Source of the DNA: Candidatus Eisenbacteria bacterium
GTDB taxonomy: Bacteria > Eisenbacteria > RBG-16-71-46 > JAFGJU01
Direction: 5' to 3'
DNA length: 64,000 nt
Assembly (NCBI GenBank): GCA_026388185.1
Contig: JAPLKG010000008.1
Coordinates: 186,001 to 250,000 of the forward strand
Below are positions 61,390 through 64,000 of this stretch, in pieces (the stretch's first letter is position 1; each line of letters starts with the position of its first letter). The translations under genes were made by a program, and so were the position numbers. The notes beneath the pieces are model-generated. The model made no database searches. It worked only from the letters and a program-made list of their open reading frames with translations, and was not told the origin of the DNA.

Positions 61390-62249
61390 ACGCAGGGAAG
61401 CTTCTAGTCTGCGTCAGCCTGGCGGATGTAAGACGCCGAAGTTCACACAGTTCTGAGCTTCTGACGCAGGCCGTCCTCGGGGTCGAGCTGGAGGTGATAC
61501 GCACGACTCGGGACCGCACTTGGCACTTGGTCAGGTTACCGGACGGCTACGGTGGCTGGGTCAGGAGTTGGTCGGTCGTCCCGGTATCGGATTCGGAGCT
61601 ACTCAAGTGGAAGGTCGGAGCCCGCTTCCATGTAAGCGCCAGAAGCCTTGCGCTCAGGCAGGAACCTTCGCGTCGCTCGATGGTGCTTTGCGAGCTCGCG
61701 TTGGGAACCCGTGTTCCGCGAGTGGCCAGTCGTGGGAGGTGGGTCAAAACCACTCTCCCGGACGCTACGCAAGGGTGGCTCGAACGCTCGGGACTTGAGC
61801 CGGTCCGTTCTCCTTCGCAGACCCCTTCGTCCGTCGTCAAGACTGCTCTTCGCTTCATGGGCGCTCCCTACCTATGGGGTGGGACGACTCCGTGGGGTTG
61901 CGATTGCTCGGGCCTTGTTCAGAGTGTCTACTCGTTCAACGGGGTAGCACTACCCCGTGATGCCATAGATCAGCTTCGGGCCACGCGAGACTGCGCCGTG
62001 GATGTCGGGGCTGGACGATTTCGTGCAGGTGACGTGCTCTTTTTCGGAAGTAGCCTCGGTGACATTTCACACGTGGCCATCTCGACCGGGGGCTTCTCCT
62101 TCGTTCACTCCCGTGGTTGCGTCCGCCAGGGTAGTCTTGAGAAAGGCGAACTGGGTTATTCACATGAGCTTTCAAGGCTTCTGCGTGCCGTGGCCAGACC
62201 CCTCGAGGCGGCCAAAAAAGATGTTGACAAAAAAAAGGGGTTACAATAG
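61386..62249 (+). CDS. NlpC/P60-family peptidase with SH3-like domains
   Basis: A 287-residue cell-wall hydrolase. Two SH3-like regions (about 15-65 and 75-140: YGGWVRSWSVV, TLPDATQGWLERSG) precede the NlpC/P60 domain (about 150-270). Its catalytic triad is visible: Cys 174 in DCSGLVQ, His 229 in SHVAIS and His 241 in VHSRG. The fold is that of dipeptidyl endopeptidases acting on stem peptides. No signal peptide is evident after ATG 61386 (only LLVCVSLADV), so export is uncertain. It is coupled to the GWxTD gene. Confidence 0.88.
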   Translation: MNAGKLLVCVSLADVRRRSSHSSELLTQAVLGVELEVIRTTRDRTWHLVRLPDGYGGWVRSWSVVPVSDSELLKWKVGARFHVSARSLALRQEPSRRSMVLCELALGTRVPRVASRGRWVKTTLPDATQGWLERSGLEPVRSPSQTPSSVVKTALRFMGAPYLWGGTTPWGCDCSGLVQSVYSFNGVALPRDAIDQLRATRDCAVDVGAGRFRAGDVLFFGSSLGDISHVAISTGGFSFVHSRGCVRQGSLEKGELGYSHELSRLLRAVARPLEAAKKDVDKKKGLQ

Positions 62250-62252
62250 AGT
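62224..62252 (+). promoter_or_regulatory. Predicted promoter overlapping the NlpC gene's end
   Basis: TTGACA (62224-62229) and TAGAGT (62247-62252) with a 17-base spacer, inside the last codons and stop of the upstream gene. It would drive the gene at 62487 with a leader of about 230 bases. Confidence 0.4.
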
Positions 62253-62486
62253 GTGCCGCCGAGTGCTATAACGCTCTGTTCTGCTTTCCGTTATTCGGGA
62301 AGTAGAGCTTTTCTATCGCGACGGCACTCAACAGTTAGACGGATTGAGATGACCGAGCATGAAAGGGGGTGTGGAACAAGAATCTCTAACCTCTTCTCTA
62401 TGTGGATAGTCCGGGGTGGTGCCAGAGGGGAGGGCGCAGAGTCCAAAGTCATTTAAGAAAGAGAGTGGAAAAAGGAGGCTTTCTCA

Positions 62487-63800
62487 ATGCATACCAGAAG
62501 AATCTTACTGTTTACGGTGTTGCTTCTGATGACTCCCGTTCTTGCAACGGCTTCTACTGCAAGACTGGAAGGTCTCGGGGTAATTCCGGACTTTGTCGAA
62601 GACTACGCCAACATGTTTGCTTATCCTGTTTCGATAGCCAGATACCCAGGCGTAGTGATTGGTGAGCTGGGTGTGTACGGCTCCTATGATCGCGGTTTTG
62701 GTGCGACCATGGGGCTCGGGCAGGACTACAAGTACGGTGTGTTTGGCATCATGCTCAGGGAAAACAGCGGCTTTGCTCCCGTTCCTGGGTGGACGGGATC
62801 ATACGGCAGCCAGTTTGACCTTCTCTGGGGCATGAACTTCGGCAGGGCTGCTTTCGGCGTCCGCGTTGACAATAGCTCCAGCGAGTTCGGATACAAGGTG
62901 GGCGACGACTATAGCTACACGATCAGTCCTCTCTATTTCCTCTATATGTATATGGAGGATATTGTCCCGAGCGATGAGAACAACACGGGAATCACACTCA
63001 GCGCAGGGTTTGACGTTCGCGAGACCGACAAGGTCGAAGCCGCGTTTGAGTACAGGACGCTCAATTTCGAGATAGATGCGAGGAGCGGTGCCTCCCACGA
63101 GAAGATCCAGGACGCCGGGAACGCCTCGTACGGCTTTAGGGGTCGTGGGTTCTTCAACGTCGCCGAGAACATAACTCTCGTTCCCATGGTCGGATACAGC
63201 AAGTATGATTGGGGTTGGGAGATTACGAGTACAGTTCCGGATGATGAGGATTCTGGCGACCAGGCGCTCACTACCATGACTGGCGGCCTGGGCGTGAAGG
63301 TGGACGTAGGCAGCATGTTCATGATCGGTGTGGGATTCTCCCAGACCAAGGCCACGACCGACTTCACATACGCGGAAGCCGCACCGGCTGCAAGCTATCC
63401 CGAGACGTTCGAGTTCACCAGCACCGCGGCCCCGTTCCTGTTCGGCTGTCTCGAGACACCGATAAGGGACTGGTTGACCGTCAGGTTCGGCGCACAGAAG
63501 AAGCTCGTCAACGAGAAAATGACGCTCGAATTCGTGGGACCCGGCTATGAAAAGTGGGATTTCACGACCAAGAACGGCGTGATTCCGTCCGAGTTTCGTA
63601 CCTACGTCTATGAGGACGGCGGCGTGACAATGCCGTACTTCAACGAGCCGTTCACATTCTCGTTGGGCGTCGGATTCAAGTTCGGCAACCTTGACATCGA
63701 TGCCACGATGAACGACTACTATCCGTTCACCGGCATGTACTGGTTGAGTGGCGTTGCGAGCACTCCGTTCTCGAGGATCAGCGCGACCTACCACTACTAG
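62487..63800 (+). CDS. Predicted outer-membrane beta-barrel protein
   Basis: A 437-residue protein with a signal peptide (ILLFTVLLLMTPVLATAS) and many amphipathic strands rich in Gly and aromatics (GVVIGELGVYGSYDRGFGA, FTFSLGVGFKFGNLDIDATM), ending in SRISATYHY, a C-terminal aromatic typical of porin-like barrels. AAAGGAGG lies about ten bases before the ATG. No specific family is recognised. A strong terminator follows, and it stands as a single gene. Confidence 0.72.
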   Translation: MHTRRILLFTVLLLMTPVLATASTARLEGLGVIPDFVEDYANMFAYPVSIARYPGVVIGELGVYGSYDRGFGATMGLGQDYKYGVFGIMLRENSGFAPVPGWTGSYGSQFDLLWGMNFGRAAFGVRVDNSSSEFGYKVGDDYSYTISPLYFLYMYMEDIVPSDENNTGITLSAGFDVRETDKVEAAFEYRTLNFEIDARSGASHEKIQDAGNASYGFRGRGFFNVAENITLVPMVGYSKYDWGWEITSTVPDDEDSGDQALTTMTGGLGVKVDVGSMFMIGVGFSQTKATTDFTYAEAAPAASYPETFEFTSTAAPFLFGCLETPIRDWLTVRFGAQKKLVNEKMTLEFVGPGYEKWDFTTKNGVIPSEFRTYVYEDGGVTMPYFNEPFTFSLGVGFKFGNLDIDATMNDYYPFTGMYWLSGVASTPFSRISATYHY

Positions 63801-63835
63801 AAGATTCGCTGAGGCTCTTTGAGCCGCAGAGTGGG

Positions 63836-63869
63836 AAGGGGGAGCAGCGAAAACTGCTCCCCCTTTGTA
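63836..63869 (+). terminator. Rho-independent terminator
   Basis: AAGGGGGAGCAG (63836-63847) and CTGCTCCCCCTT (63854-63865) form a perfect stem with a CGAAAA loop, followed by a short T-rich run. Confidence 0.88.
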
Positions 63870-63902
63870 TTCCCTGTCCAGCAAGCCCTTCCAGGTAGAC
63901 TC

Positions 63903-64000
63903 ATGTACTACTTCTATTTTCTGCCGGTCGGTACCGAGATCAGGCTACGCAAGGTTCCTCTCGTGACGCTGGCTCTCTTGGGGGGTAACGTTGCCGTCTT
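63903..64000 (+). CDS. Rhomboid-like intramembrane protease, N-terminal fragment
   Basis: The frame is open to the right edge. The visible 32 residues (MYYFYFLPVGTEIRLRKVPL, then VTLALLGGNVAV) match the common start of bacterial rhomboid family proteins: a short F-PVGT segment, a basic stretch and the first membrane helix. The catalytic residues lie outside the window. Confidence 0.6.
   Translation, partial: MYYFYFLPVGTEIRLRKVPLVTLALLGGNVAV

Overview
The window looks like part of a chromosome from an uncultured Gram-negative bacterium of the FCB group or a neighbouring candidate phylum. The evidence is protein content: a 1700-residue C25 (gingipain-type) protease with a type IX secretion style C-terminal tail, a GWxTD-domain protein, a GlmU-like protein of the kind found in Bacteroidetes and relatives, lipoproteins, and several predicted outer-membrane beta-barrels. 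Genes are GC-rich, often start with GTG or TTG, and are frequently coupled by 1 to 4 base stop/start overlaps. The phylum is inferred, not proven.

Region 1 (1-26460, all + strand) is a large envelope or exopolysaccharide locus. It holds the end of a glucuronyl C5-epimerase-like gene, seven GT4-type glycosyltransferases, two SDR nucleotide-sugar enzymes, a sugar-phosphate nucleotidyltransferase, a hexapeptide acyltransferase, a DegT aminotransferase, a heparinase II/III-family lyase, a Gfo/Idh/MocA oxidoreductase coupled to an unknown TIM-barrel-like protein, an AlgD-like GDP-mannose 6-dehydrogenase, a radical SAM protein and a mannose-1-phosphate guanylyltransferase. Together these suggest a uronic-acid-containing polymer built from GDP-mannuronate and at least one amino or deoxy sugar, with the lyase and epimerase acting on the chain. 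A SPOR lipoprotein, a GlmU-like protein, galT and glgA follow.

Region 2 (26.5-31.5 kb) is housekeeping: aspartate kinase on the minus strand, tRNA-Gly and tRNA-Cys behind a good promoter, a minus-strand unit encoding a small helix-turn-helix protein and an 18-residue lysine-rich peptide, a nucleotidyltransferase-like protein, a TPM-domain protein with LemA, and tRNA-Leu.

Region 3 (31.5-43.9 kb) is accessory. It begins at the 3' end of tRNA-Leu and ends at an 11-base copy of that tRNA end. Two 114-116 bp imperfect direct repeats, each ending in the tRNA-like core, divide it into an M24 peptidase module and a larger module of lipoproteins, a PASTA-like protein and a giant STAND-like NTPase of about 1650 residues. 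I see no integrase. This is the best candidate for an undescribed mobile or defence system.

Region 4 (43.9-64 kb) holds a GAF histidine kinase, a membrane glycosyltransferase-like protein, the C25 protease, gltX with tRNA-Gln and tRNA-Glu, a PD40/PEGA lipoprotein, a YhhQ-type transporter, an unusual pair of an unknown cysteine-bearing protein and a compact dehydratase-activase-like ATPase, beta-barrel proteins, GWxTD and NlpC/P60 proteins, and the start of a rhomboid-like protease. All identifications come from reading the sequence; no database search was run.
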